Source: Thermoplasmatales archaeon UBA582 (GTDB taxonomy: Archaea; Thermoplasmatota; Thermoplasmata; Thermoplasmatales; Thermoplasmataceae). Taken from it: 14,214 nt of DNA. Of this stretch, positions 1-7,008 are shown piece by piece; position 1 is the first letter of the stretch, and each line of letters begins with the position of its first letter. The position numbers were made by a program, and so were the translations under genes. Location of the stretch: NCBI GenBank assembly GCA_002502705.1, contig DAQB01000021.1, forward strand, positions 9,424-23,637. The letters run 5' to 3'. The notes under the pieces were generated by a model. It made no database searches. It was not told the DNA's origin and worked only from the letters and a program-made list of their open reading frames with translations.

Positions 1-128
1 CCGTCAGGAAGGTTCTGGACCCAGCCTTTCACCTGTAAACGATCGGCTAGATCCTTTGTTTGCCGCCTGAAATTAACTCCCTGAACCCTGCCGAAAAATT
101 TGATTTTTTTTGACAGTATTTCAGTCAT
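1..128 (-). CDS. acyP: Acylphosphatase, 3' end cut by window edge
   Basis: This is the N-terminal 42 codons of an acylphosphatase, which hydrolyses the carboxyl-phosphate bond of acyl phosphates in the cytoplasm. The translation from the ATG at 128 contains the two family signatures: GRVQGVNFR (residues 13-21), the phosphate-binding loop with catalytic Arg21, and GWVQNLPD (35-42), with catalytic Asn39. The family is usually about 90 residues, so roughly half the protein is seen; the rest lies beyond base 1. The start is 5 bp after the stop of the AdoMet synthetase on the same strand, so the two are probably co-transcribed. No clear SD precedes the start. The family identification is secure from the motifs; the biological substrate is unknown. 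Confidence 0.9.
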   Translation of the reverse strand, partial: MTEILSKKIKFFGRVQGVNFRRQTKDLADRLQVKGWVQNLPD

Positions 129-133
129 TATTT

Positions 134-1330
134 TCAGAAGACGGAAATTTTTCCTTCAACAAACATGTTGGTAAGATCCGTTATCTTTGAAAGATGGGCA
201 TCTGTGATGGATCTTATTTTTCCTTCATATTTGGATGGCGAAACTCCGTTTGCGTATATTGCCTGAACGCTTGCAACATGCGGATCCGATATTTCCCTTC
301 CTATTTGAGACACTATTCTTACCAGGACCTCCTCTATATCTCCACCAGCTTCTTTTACGACGTCATCAGCAATCATGTTTGCAAGGACGTTGTATAATTT
401 ACCAACGTGGGTAACAGGATTCTTTCCTGCAGCAGCTTCCATACTCATTGCCCTGTAGGGTGTGATCAATCCATTCACCCTGTTTCCTCTTCCGACTGAA
501 CCATCATCGCCATTCTCCATTGAGAGTCCTGTCACTGTAAGATATTCCACTTTATCTTCATCAGAGTCACCCGTATTAACGAAAACCTGGACATTCTTAT
601 CCGTCAGTTTGACTGCATTGTCCAGTGCCTTTGACTTGAGTTCCTGCTTTATGTTTGTGTATTCAGCGTGATCCTTTACGTATTTATCGACAAAGGCGGC
701 AGCTATGGTAAGATTGATTGTGTTCTTTTCTCTGAATCCCATAACCTTTACATCATAGCCCACTGCAGGCAGGGTTTTTTTAAGATCGCCGTTTATGTAT
801 TTTTCTGTCGCAAGAACGAGTTTCTCAGTATCAGAAAAAGGGGCAAAACCTACTCCAAAAGATGTATCATTGGCCTTGAGTTTTCCGATGTTAAACAGGC
901 CGGTCAGATCAACTGAACCATGGCCTATCATGGAATCAATGATAACATCTGTATCAATGTTAATATGCTTGAAATTCTGCGCTATAAATTTCTTCGTCGC
1001 GGATATCGATATCGACTTTACCGGTATCTGCTCGCCATTTACCTGGGAGGTTGCCCTTCCGCTCAATATGATATAACTTGGTTCAATTATCTTTCCTCCA
1101 CCATACTTAGGCCTTGACTGACCACCCACCGCCTCAAGCTGATCAGTGTTGTGGTGGAGAACCTTACCGTATTCCTTCAGGTAATACTTGCTGAGTTCCC
1201 TGCTCACAGCTTCTGCAATTCCATCACAGATGCTGTCAGGATGCCCAATGCCCTTTCTTTCAACTATTTCAACGTCACTCTTGTGTGTTGGAACCTTGTT
1301 AAGTTGCTCGACTGATATGTTTCTAGCCAT
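134..1330 (-). CDS. mat: S-adenosylmethionine synthetase, archaeal type
   Basis: Methionine adenosyltransferase makes S-adenosylmethionine from methionine and ATP in the cytosol, releasing phosphate and diphosphate. The 398-residue product has the length and motifs of the archaeal form, which is very divergent from the bacterial and eukaryotic enzyme: ERKGIGHPDSICDG (24-37), HHNTDQ (59-64), GGQSRPKYGGG (69-79), GHGSVDL (136-142), NTGDSDE (252-258) and GDDGSVGRGNRVNG (274-287). The ATG at 1330 gives an N-terminus MARNISVEQLN, which matches the usual start of this family. The frame is open a further 78 bases upstream to a TTG, but that extension is not family-like. No SD is visible and a TATA-like box lies about 30 bp upstream, so the mRNA is probably leaderless. 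The acylphosphatase gene follows after 5 bp. The product would supply the two methyltransferases encoded elsewhere in the window. Confidence 0.96.
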   Translation of the reverse strand: MARNISVEQLNKVPTHKSDVEIVERKGIGHPDSICDGIAEAVSRELSKYYLKEYGKVLHHNTDQLEAVGGQSRPKYGGGKIIEPSYIILSGRATSQVNGEQIPVKSISISATKKFIAQNFKHINIDTDVIIDSMIGHGSVDLTGLFNIGKLKANDTSFGVGFAPFSDTEKLVLATEKYINGDLKKTLPAVGYDVKVMGFREKNTINLTIAAAFVDKYVKDHAEYTNIKQELKSKALDNAVKLTDKNVQVFVNTGDSDEDKVEYLTVTGLSMENGDDGSVGRGNRVNGLITPYRAMSMEAAAGKNPVTHVGKLYNVLANMIADDVVKEAGGDIEEVLVRIVSQIGREISDPHVASVQAIYANGVSPSKYEGKIRSITDAHLSKITDLTNMFVEGKISVF

Positions 1331-1358
1331 TTTATTATCGCGGGCAGATTTAAGATTC

Positions 1359-1366
1359 GTATTAAA
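1359..1366 (-). promoter_or_regulatory. TATA-like box for AdoMet synthetase
   Basis: On the minus strand the sequence reads TTTAATAC about 29-36 bp upstream of the ATG at 1330, the spacing expected for an archaeal TATA box serving a leaderless or nearly leaderless mRNA. There is no SD before that ATG. A second candidate, CTTAAAT, lies closer (about -20). Confidence 0.4.
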
Positions 1367-1535
1367 CATTTTGTGAGCGGAGACAATAATATTAGTATTC
1401 TGTATCAAATATGACTGCAGGTAATATAGACTATTTCCTCTCCTTCTTATGTATGTGTCTCGTTCATAAAAATTGCCTCAATACCGCAATAAATTTTTTA
1501 AACGCACTCAAGGCGGGAAAAGGTTATTTTTAATG

Positions 1536-1544
1536 ATATAAATA
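1536..1544 (+). promoter_or_regulatory. TATA-like box for GT-C glycosyltransferase
   Basis: The plus strand reads ATATAAATA, a good archaeal TATA match, in the 289-bp divergent region between the AdoMet synthetase and the GT-C gene. Transcription would begin roughly 25 bp downstream, near 1565. That leaves a leader of about 50 bases to the ATG at 1620, or about 15 bases to the ATG at 1581. Confidence 0.5.
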
Positions 1545-1619
1545 TGCTTCTTGAATGGGTATTACTACATGTAACGCTGTTTGTTATGTTTTCTGTTTAT
1601 CTGTGGAGTCTGTAGATTC

Positions 1620-3368
1620 ATGATTTTTAAGAACCTCTCAGACAAAAGAAGGAAACAGATTATTGTAATATTACTTGCAACTGGATTGATCTTTATTGCT
1701 CTGTCAATTTCATTTGCTTACAATTCGCCTTATCAGAATGTTGCCGAAAAGAGCTCTAATGGCTTATCTGTAACCGTTACTCCACAGAATGTAACAACAC
1801 CTGGACTAATTGCAAATTATGTAACCCTCAGAATAACGGTTCAGGACGACAGAAATTTTTCGAACATCAGAATATTGAATTCAAATAATAAGGTCCTATA
1901 TGAAGAGAATTTCACCTCCCGTCCCTATACGCTTGCTTATATTTTACTTACTGAAAAAACCAGTCCGATGATATTGAATATAAGTGTTTCAGGCGGTCAG
2001 CATGTGGATCTGGCTGTTCGGTTGAATCCAGGATACAGTGGAGTTGTATATGAAACCATATTAATTTCCGGCGTTTTGATCCTTGTCTTTTCGATTTCAC
2101 TGGTCAGAACCCGTTACAGAAACTATCTTTTCCTGGTTCCTGCATATTTCGCTATAAGCGTATTATTCGGCCAGAGATACGATGATTTTTTCATGATTAC
2201 AAGTGGAATGGACATTTTAGAACACATAAACCCGTATATTATATCCAGAAGCCTTGCACCAGGCCTGCAGTGGGAGTATCCCCCATTATATGTGTTTTAC
2301 AGCGCCCTTTCTGCAGCGTTTTATAGGTACATATTGGGCATGCCTCTGATCTCATACAATGCGACAAGTTTCAACCTTCTCAACTTCGGCAACATATATT
2401 CATCATGGAGGTTGCTTGAAGGATCCAATCTTTTTATTCTTTACTTCCTTGACAAGCTGCCATTTGTAATTTCTTTTTTCTGGATCGCAAGAAACTTGGA
2501 GAAAACTACAAACATCACACCATGGAAGAGCTGGTTGCTCAACCCACTGGCAGTTGTTGTAGGCATCGCATGGGGTCAGCTTGACGTGCTGGGGCTTGCT
2601 TTTCTGGTGCAGGGTATTGTATATTACAGAAGGGGTGAGGATTTCAAGGCATCGCTGTTTGCATCTATCGGAGCTGGAATAAAGATATTCCCGGTTTTTG
2701 TAATTCCGTACCTCTTATTTAAAAGCAGAAATAAGCTGAAAACACTGATACCAGCCTTATTAGTTCTTGCAGTTGTGATCCTTGGTTATGCCATATCGGG
2801 GAATTTATTACTGGATCTGCAGACAATAATCATTGGGCGATCAAGCCCTAATTTTGCAAACATTTTTTCTGCCCAGGGCTTAACCTGGCAGATCATACCA
2901 GTTGATCTCGGCATATCCAGTTTCCCATCGTTATTCCTGTATGCCTTTATACCGTTGTACATAATATTTACTGCTTATTCGATAAAGAAAGGACTGAAAA
3001 TAGAGGAATATTTTGTCATCGTCATGCTGATATTCTTCGTGACCTATAATTATGTAAACCCACAGTACCTGATCTGGTTGCTGCCTTTCTTGATTGAAAT
3101 TGGCGACAGCAGGAAATTGTTTGTCTATTCGCTCCTTGGTTCTTTATACATAGCGCTTGATTACAGCTTCACCTATTTTCTGAATCCGGATATATCGTGG
3201 AATTACATCGCATCCCCTTTGGGGGAAATAGATGTTTTCCGGCAGAAGATAACAGGGGACTTCGTGGTTCTTTTGATATACGGTATAATTTCCTCTGTTC
3301 TGTTTTTATATGAAATTATTCGCTTTCTTAAAAAAAGGAGGGTGGAATTTGTGGCTGTTCCTGAATAA
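1620..3368 (+). CDS. GT-C fold membrane glycosyltransferase (GT87/PIG-M-like)
   Basis: This polytopic membrane protein (582 residues) resembles lipid-phosphate-sugar-dependent glycosyltransferases of the GT-C superfamily, which transfer sugars on the outer face of the membrane. After a first membrane helix (about 13-33) comes an extracytoplasmic stretch (34-145) with four NxS/T sequons (N57, N79, N97, N120), then about ten helices. Typical signatures are YDDFF (187-191, the acidic pair of the first GT-C loop), NPY (204-206), WEYPPLY (218-224), WGQLDVLGLA (318-327), GIKIFPV (353-359) and NPQYLIWLLPF (480-490). The start chosen is ATG 1620 because MIFKNLSDKRRKQ gives a normal positive-inside N-terminus; a weak GGAG lies 11 bases before it. 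ATG 1581 would add 13 mostly hydrophobic and Cys residues. The last 14 codons are basic, as expected of a cytoplasmic tail. The sugar and acceptor are unknown; a mannosyl-type donor is only a guess from the family. Confidence 0.8.
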   Translation: MIFKNLSDKRRKQIIVILLATGLIFIALSISFAYNSPYQNVAEKSSNGLSVTVTPQNVTTPGLIANYVTLRITVQDDRNFSNIRILNSNNKVLYEENFTSRPYTLAYILLTEKTSPMILNISVSGGQHVDLAVRLNPGYSGVVYETILISGVLILVFSISLVRTRYRNYLFLVPAYFAISVLFGQRYDDFFMITSGMDILEHINPYIISRSLAPGLQWEYPPLYVFYSALSAAFYRYILGMPLISYNATSFNLLNFGNIYSSWRLLEGSNLFILYFLDKLPFVISFFWIARNLEKTTNITPWKSWLLNPLAVVVGIAWGQLDVLGLAFLVQGIVYYRRGEDFKASLFASIGAGIKIFPVFVIPYLLFKSRNKLKTLIPALLVLAVVILGYAISGNLLLDLQTIIIGRSSPNFANIFSAQGLTWQIIPVDLGISSFPSLFLYAFIPLYIIFTAYSIKKGLKIEEYFVIVMLIFFVTYNYVNPQYLIWLLPFLIEIGDSRKLFVYSLLGSLYIALDYSFTYFLNPDISWNYIASPLGEIDVFRQKITGDFVVLLIYGIISSVLFLYEIIRFLKKRRVEFVAVPE

Positions 3369-3382
3369 TTCTCATTGAGGAT

Positions 3383-3847
3383 TCATTTCTTTCTAACTGC
3401 AAATATCCCAATGATTAGCGTTACAATGTAAACCGCGAACAGAAGGTCATATAACCCAGGTATGTAGGTACCGGGGCTTGCATACGCCTTGTCAAATGTC
3501 ACTCCGAATAGATAATTTGCCATAGCCCCTGCAGATGGAAACCAGTGTGTTGTGCTGTAGGTTGCGATATCCGCTACCAGAAATATAGCTATTATAGCTG
3601 ATCCTGCAACTCCAACCTTTTCAAGCATCTTGTCATGTTTGACTATTAAGACGATACCTCCTATGAGTGAAAGTATCCCGGTGGTTAGAAGACCATACCA
3701 GTGGTAGAAGTATGGCTTTACAAGACCGAAATCGGTCTGAAGATTCTTGTCCGTCGAGATTATCAGGATAGTCACTACAAACGCGATCAGGAAAAATATA
3801 CCCTGTAACAAATGGAGACTGGAGTGTTTAGAATCGTTATTTGCCAT
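3383..3847 (-). CDS. Four-helix membrane protein, unknown function (paralogue of 11569-11988)
   Basis: This 154-residue protein was not assigned to a named family. It has a short hydrophilic N-terminus with two His, four membrane helices (about 14-30, 50-70, 78-96 and 132-150) and a basic RKK end. An outward-facing loop between helices 3 and 4 is rich in Tyr, Thr and Ser. The pattern HW-(40 residues)-VAD-(18 residues)-YLFG recurs in the 139-residue protein at 11569-11988 with nearly identical spacing, so the two are probably paralogues. Its stop lies 14 bp from the stop of the GT-C gene on the opposite strand. No SD precedes the ATG at 3847, and a TATA-like box sits about 25 bp upstream, so it is probably a leaderless single gene. 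Confidence 0.75.
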   Translation of the reverse strand: MANNDSKHSSLHLLQGIFFLIAFVVTILIISTDKNLQTDFGLVKPYFYHWYGLLTTGILSLIGGIVLIVKHDKMLEKVGVAGSAIIAIFLVADIATYSTTHWFPSAGAMANYLFGVTFDKAYASPGTYIPGLYDLLFAVYIVTLIIGIFAVRKK

Positions 3848-3868
3848 TATTAGATATTGAATAATTCA

Positions 3869-3876
3869 CTATTAAA
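3869..3876 (-). promoter_or_regulatory. TATA-like box for four-helix membrane protein
   Basis: The minus strand reads TTTAATAG about 22-29 bp upstream of the ATG at 3847. With no SD present, this fits a leaderless archaeal promoter. Confidence 0.4.
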
Positions 3877-3968
3877 CTTTACCAATAGTTGCGGCAAAAT
3901 AAGGCTTTCCTAAACAAATTGGATGACCACGCCATATAATCACATACTTATATAATTCATAATACCCA

Positions 3969-4391
3969 TCAGAAAATTTCACTGTATCCCAGCAAAGACG
4001 ATGTTTCGTGTTTAATGATATCTATTTCGCCGTCATCCAGGCCTCTGCATTCCTGGATTATTATTGATAGTGTTTTGTCTAAATCGTTTTCAAATAATTT
4101 AACAGAGGCCGCGATGCTATCAATATCAGGTACCATGACTGTCTGCTCTCCCCTCTTTGCTGCGTAAAATACAAATTTGGCAAGATTGTGGGACATAAAG
4201 TAAAATGGCTCTCTCCCAACCATGACAACAGTGAATTCATCCTTTCTGAACATTGTAACTTCTTCTCCATAAGGGATTTTGAAAGGATCTTTTCCCTTTG
4301 CATTCATGTAGGATTCAGGGAATGGTTTAAGTGGAGATTTCTTGGCTATGCGGTTTGCAATCTCAAGTAATTCAGATCGGGAAAGTTTCAT
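3969..4391 (-). CDS. Soluble protein of unknown function, 140 residues
   Basis: No family is recognised. The 140-residue product has no signal peptide or membrane segment. It begins with a basic amphipathic helix (MKLSRSELLEIANRIAKK), followed by a probable beta-rich part containing FTVVMVGREPFYFMSHNL (53-70), a run of basic residues near AAKRGEQ, and an acidic C-terminal helical part (EIDIIKHETSSLLG). Normal codon usage, a clean ATG start, a strong TATA-like box about 30 bp upstream and stops in the alternative frames support a real gene. It lies 121 bp upstream of the four-helix membrane protein on the same strand; each has its own TATA-like box, so they are probably transcribed separately. 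Confidence 0.75.
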   Translation of the reverse strand: MKLSRSELLEIANRIAKKSPLKPFPESYMNAKGKDPFKIPYGEEVTMFRKDEFTVVMVGREPFYFMSHNLAKFVFYAAKRGEQTVMVPDIDSIAASVKLFENDLDKTLSIIIQECRGLDDGEIDIIKHETSSLLGYSEIF

Positions 4392-4417
4392 TGATCTCTG
4401 TCAACACAAATGGATCT

Positions 4418-4429
4418 AATATATTAAAA
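4418..4429 (-). promoter_or_regulatory. TATA-like box for 140-residue unknown protein
   Basis: The minus strand reads TTTTAATATATT about 27-38 bp upstream of the ATG at 4391, one of the best TATA matches in the window, and no SD is present. The rest of 4392-4668 is AT-rich with no convincing ORF on either strand. Confidence 0.5.
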
Positions 4430-4599
4430 CAAAAGGTTGGCTTTCTGTCGCATGAAATTTTAGTCACTTCTATGCGATTATGTTTGTGATTTTTATTTGC
4501 TTGATGAATTTATGAAATGATCCTTCTCTCAAATACTTGTAGAAACCGGCAATTTAAAAAGAATAGAGATTGGCCTAACAATATAGTTTATACAGTAAT

Positions 4600-4626
4600 A
4601 GACAGGGCATATTGACCTGTTTTTTT
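4600..4626 (+). terminator. Hairpin followed by T-run
   Basis: ACAGG (4602-4606) pairs with CCTGT (4616-4620) across a 9-base loop, extendable outwards by a G-T and an A-T pair. The second arm runs directly into seven T (4620-4626). On the plus strand this looks like an intrinsic terminator. No plus-strand gene lies immediately upstream (the nearest ends at 3368), so it may close a short untranslated transcript, block read-through into the downstream glycosyltransferase, or be chance. Confidence 0.35.
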
Positions 4627-4668
4627 ACAAATCAGGTTGAATTAATTTGTTGAAAGCTTTCTTTAATA

Positions 4669-5484
4669 ATGGCAAAATTGAAATTAGAAAATTGTGATAT
4701 TGAAAATGAAATGGCAGAGACCGCTGATGAAAAAGTGGATGTCTTGATTAGGACTTTTAATTCAGATTCCACTCTAGAAAGATGCTTAAGGTCAGTCACA
4801 GATCACATACCATATTCTAGAATTATTATAGCAGACCATAACAGTACAGATAACACACAAGAAATTGCCAAAAAGTTTAATGCGAACATACTAACTGAGG
4901 AGATTGGCTTGGGATATGCCACAAAATTACTCATTTCCAACGCCAAAACTAAATATATTTTATTTGTGGATGGAGATATTGAGATAGTGAAGCAGGGGTT
5001 TGTTGAGGAATCGTTAAAGAAATTAGAGAGTGGTAAGATAGGAGCCGTTGTGGGCTGCGCCCTTGGACACCGATTTCTTTATGGAATTCCTTTAGGTTTA
5101 ACGTTAATGAGCCTTGACTTGGCTAAAAAAGTACTGCCGCCCGATCGAATACAAGGTAGGGAGACGTATTACTTTGAGGAGACATTAAGAACTAACTCTT
5201 TAAAAATTGCATATATTAAAGATGCAATGGTTCATCGATCTACTTACAGGGATTTTAAGTATTGGCCAGAATGGCAGGGAGCACAAATACGATTGACGCC
5301 ATCAAGGCATGCCGGCCAGCTCATCAACGCAATAAGCGTAGTGTTTATGATGCATCTTAACAGCAAAAGAATTAAAAATTTTATTTATTCCCCTATATAT
5401 TACATAAAGATTCTTCGCGGGTATTTCAATCCAGATAAATTTGGAAAAATAGATAGAAGAAAAGTTGATCTTAACGGGCACTGA
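4669..5484 (+). CDS. GT2 family glycosyltransferase (GT-A fold)
   Basis: This 271-residue cytoplasmic glycosyltransferase uses a nucleotide-activated sugar. The N-terminal nucleotide-binding half contains VDVLIRTFNS (23-32), the IIIADHNSTDNT strand and loop (52-63) and the DxD metal-binding motif VDGD (100-103). The acceptor half contains YYFEETLRTNS (167-177), with acidic residues at the usual catalytic-base position. The C-terminus is basic (IKILRGYFNPDKF) without a clear membrane helix, so membrane contact would be peripheral. Start: ATG 4669 has no SD, and Met15 (4711) is a possible alternative because the first 14-20 residues are hydrophilic and not family-like. The gene is strikingly AT-rich (a hand count of 5161-5220 gives 16 G/C in 60). 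The next two genes follow on the same strand, which suggests one glycan-related unit. Substrates are unknown. Confidence 0.85.
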   Translation: MAKLKLENCDIENEMAETADEKVDVLIRTFNSDSTLERCLRSVTDHIPYSRIIIADHNSTDNTQEIAKKFNANILTEEIGLGYATKLLISNAKTKYILFVDGDIEIVKQGFVEESLKKLESGKIGAVVGCALGHRFLYGIPLGLTLMSLDLAKKVLPPDRIQGRETYYFEETLRTNSLKIAYIKDAMVHRSTYRDFKYWPEWQGAQIRLTPSRHAGQLINAISVVFMMHLNSKRIKNFIYSPIYYIKILRGYFNPDKFGKIDRRKVDLNGH

Positions 5485-5498
5485 TCCATTCTGGAAAT

Positions 5499-5507
5499 AA
5501 TATTAAA
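5499..5507 (+). promoter_or_regulatory. TATA-like box before the 78-codon gene
   Basis: AATATTAAA lies 17-25 bp before ATG 5524 and 23-31 bp before ATG 5530 (Met3). If it is a promoter, a leaderless start at Met3 fits the spacing better, and the downstream methyltransferase could be transcribed separately from the GT2 gene. Confidence 0.3.
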
Positions 5508-5523
5508 GGCGAATTCGTTAAAG

Positions 5524-5760
5524 ATGGGTATGAAAATATATTCAGAAAGATTTCCAATCAAGTATTTATTTTCTGAAAAAGGTATCTGCCTTGGAGTTGA
5601 CACTAAGAAGAGGTCATTTCTGTTGATTTTATCTTCTCTTGGGATTATGTTCAGAAAACGACCGGTAGGCGATAAAGTTGTTGAGTCGTTGAATTATGAA
5701 ATAGATAGGATTTTTTTCGCAATTAAAGACGAAACGAAACCTGAAGATACCTTTAGCTGA
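5524..5760 (+). CDS. Small protein of unknown function, 78 residues
   Basis: No family is recognised. The product is soluble and mixed-charge, with one moderately hydrophobic stretch (SFLLILSSLGIMF, residues 31-43) too short and polar to call a membrane helix. The sequence reads like a compact winged-helix or small alpha/beta domain, but no specific motif supports that. It lies 39 bp after the GT2 gene and 8 bp before the methyltransferase gene on the same strand, which makes translation plausible. Met3 (5530) is an equally good start. It could also be an N-terminal part split off from the downstream protein by an old frameshift, although no bridging similarity is visible. Confidence 0.5.
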   Translation: MGMKIYSERFPIKYLFSEKGICLGVDTKKRSFLLILSSLGIMFRKRPVGDKVVESLNYEIDRIFFAIKDETKPEDTFS

Positions 5761-5768
5761 TTCTGCGT

Positions 5769-6929
5769 ATGTTAACAAAAAATGAGGAATCAGTGAATAA
5801 ATTCCAGAAACTCGAATTGCATCTTGATAATTATAAAGTAGAACTGGCTTTTTGTTTTAATGGTAATCGAATATTTCTAATTGCATCTGATTATAATGCG
5901 AGATGGCCATCCATTCTGATGAGGAAAAAATGGGCTGAAGTTGGAGTTTCTGAATATAAATTATCTGGAGTTCCGCATGTTGTTGGGAAAGAAGAGGATA
6001 AAAAGTTTATCCTGGGGATTTTCAAGGAAAAATATGGAACTAACTACTTCGAAAAGTATTTTTTAAATCCCGGGAAAATTATAACAATTAATTTGGGAGA
6101 GAACAGACCTGTTAACGACAATTATTACTCTTGGTTAGAGGAAGAATTTGATAGCGTTGCGTATAATTATGATAAACATATTTTCGGAAACCGAATAAAC
6201 ACCCTGTTAAGAGACCGTTCTGTTGAGTTTTTGACAAAATACTTACCTAAAAAGAGCAGGATCCTGGAAATTGGATGCGGGACAGGCGCAGAAACTATGA
6301 AGCTGATTAGGGACGGTCATGAAGTTGTTGCTGTAGATATTTCATCAAATATGCTGAACATATTATATGAAAAAGCTCGCAAGGAGAAGTTATCCGATAA
6401 TCTGATAACATTGAAGTTAAGGGCTTCAATGATAGATCAAGTCATAAAAAGATTTGATGATGGCTATTTCGACCTAACTTATTCTACCTTCGGTGCATTG
6501 AATTGTGAACCTTCAATCGAAGTTATCCCTGAATATCTTTTCCGTTTGCTAAAAAAAGATGGTTATTTTATAGCAGGCGTTTATAACAAGTTCTGTCTCA
6601 GCGAAACTGTAATAGATTTAGTAACATTAAGATTTAACCGGTTATTATGGAGGATCAAGAATCCAATCAAGGAAGGCAGATCCAGGTTTTGTCTAGACAT
6701 CTACTCCTTTTCATATCCTGAATTTATCAGTTTATTCAGTCCTTTCTTCACACCAGTAAGTACCATTGGGGTCCCAGTATTATTACCGCCATCTAATTTT
6801 CACAGACTGATAGATGGATTTGGAAGCAGATATGAGATACTTAAAAGCATTGATAAGTCTTTATCGCGTCTTTGGCCGTTCAAATTTTTAGGTGATCATT
6901 TCCTAGTTGCCCTTAAGCGCAAGCCATAG
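5769..6929 (+). CDS. SAM-dependent methyltransferase with N-terminal split-barrel-like domain
   Basis: The 386-residue protein has two parts. Residues about 140-300 form a class I AdoMet methyltransferase: LEIGCGTG (motif I, 166-173), acidic Asp190 ending strand 2, YSTFGALN (238-245) and LKKDGYF (261-267). The tail has LLPPSNF (338-344) and FLGDHFLVALKR (373-384), features seen in methyltransferases acting on small molecules or glycolipids. Residues 15-110 resemble the PNPOx-like/deazaflavin nitroreductase split barrel: GNRIFLIAS (32-40), a Trp-containing W-x5-MRKKW segment (46-55), and FKEKYG followed by PGKIITINLG (85-110). That assignment is by eye and less certain. ATG 5769 has no SD; the in-frame GTG at 5793 is preceded by GAGG with 5-base spacing and could be the true start. 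The substrate is unknown; the neighbouring GT2 gene suggests a glycan or lipid. Confidence 0.85.
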   Translation: MLTKNEESVNKFQKLELHLDNYKVELAFCFNGNRIFLIASDYNARWPSILMRKKWAEVGVSEYKLSGVPHVVGKEEDKKFILGIFKEKYGTNYFEKYFLNPGKIITINLGENRPVNDNYYSWLEEEFDSVAYNYDKHIFGNRINTLLRDRSVEFLTKYLPKKSRILEIGCGTGAETMKLIRDGHEVVAVDISSNMLNILYEKARKEKLSDNLITLKLRASMIDQVIKRFDDGYFDLTYSTFGALNCEPSIEVIPEYLFRLLKKDGYFIAGVYNKFCLSETVIDLVTLRFNRLLWRIKNPIKEGRSRFCLDIYSFSYPEFISLFSPFFTPVSTIGVPVLLPPSNFHRLIDGFGSRYEILKSIDKSLSRLWPFKFLGDHFLVALKRKP

Positions 6930-7008
6930 ATATAATGTAAATGTGGTGAAATAGCACTGAGACCAATTAATCCATATTGATTTATCTTTTGCAGGTGAGT
7001 TTGTAAAG

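Noticed and set aside
462..1117. Plus-strand open frames antisense to AdoMet synthetase
   Set aside because: They lie entirely under a confidently identified gene and have no family features.
1331..1408. In-frame N-terminal extension of AdoMet synthetase up to a TTG
   Set aside because: The family begins at the MARNISVEQLN sequence, the added residues are not family-like, and the TATA-like box at 1359-1366 would lie inside the extension.
1581..1619. Earlier ATG for the GT-C gene
   Set aside because: It adds 13 residues rich in Cys and hydrophobics before a normal basic N-terminus; kept only as an alternative start.
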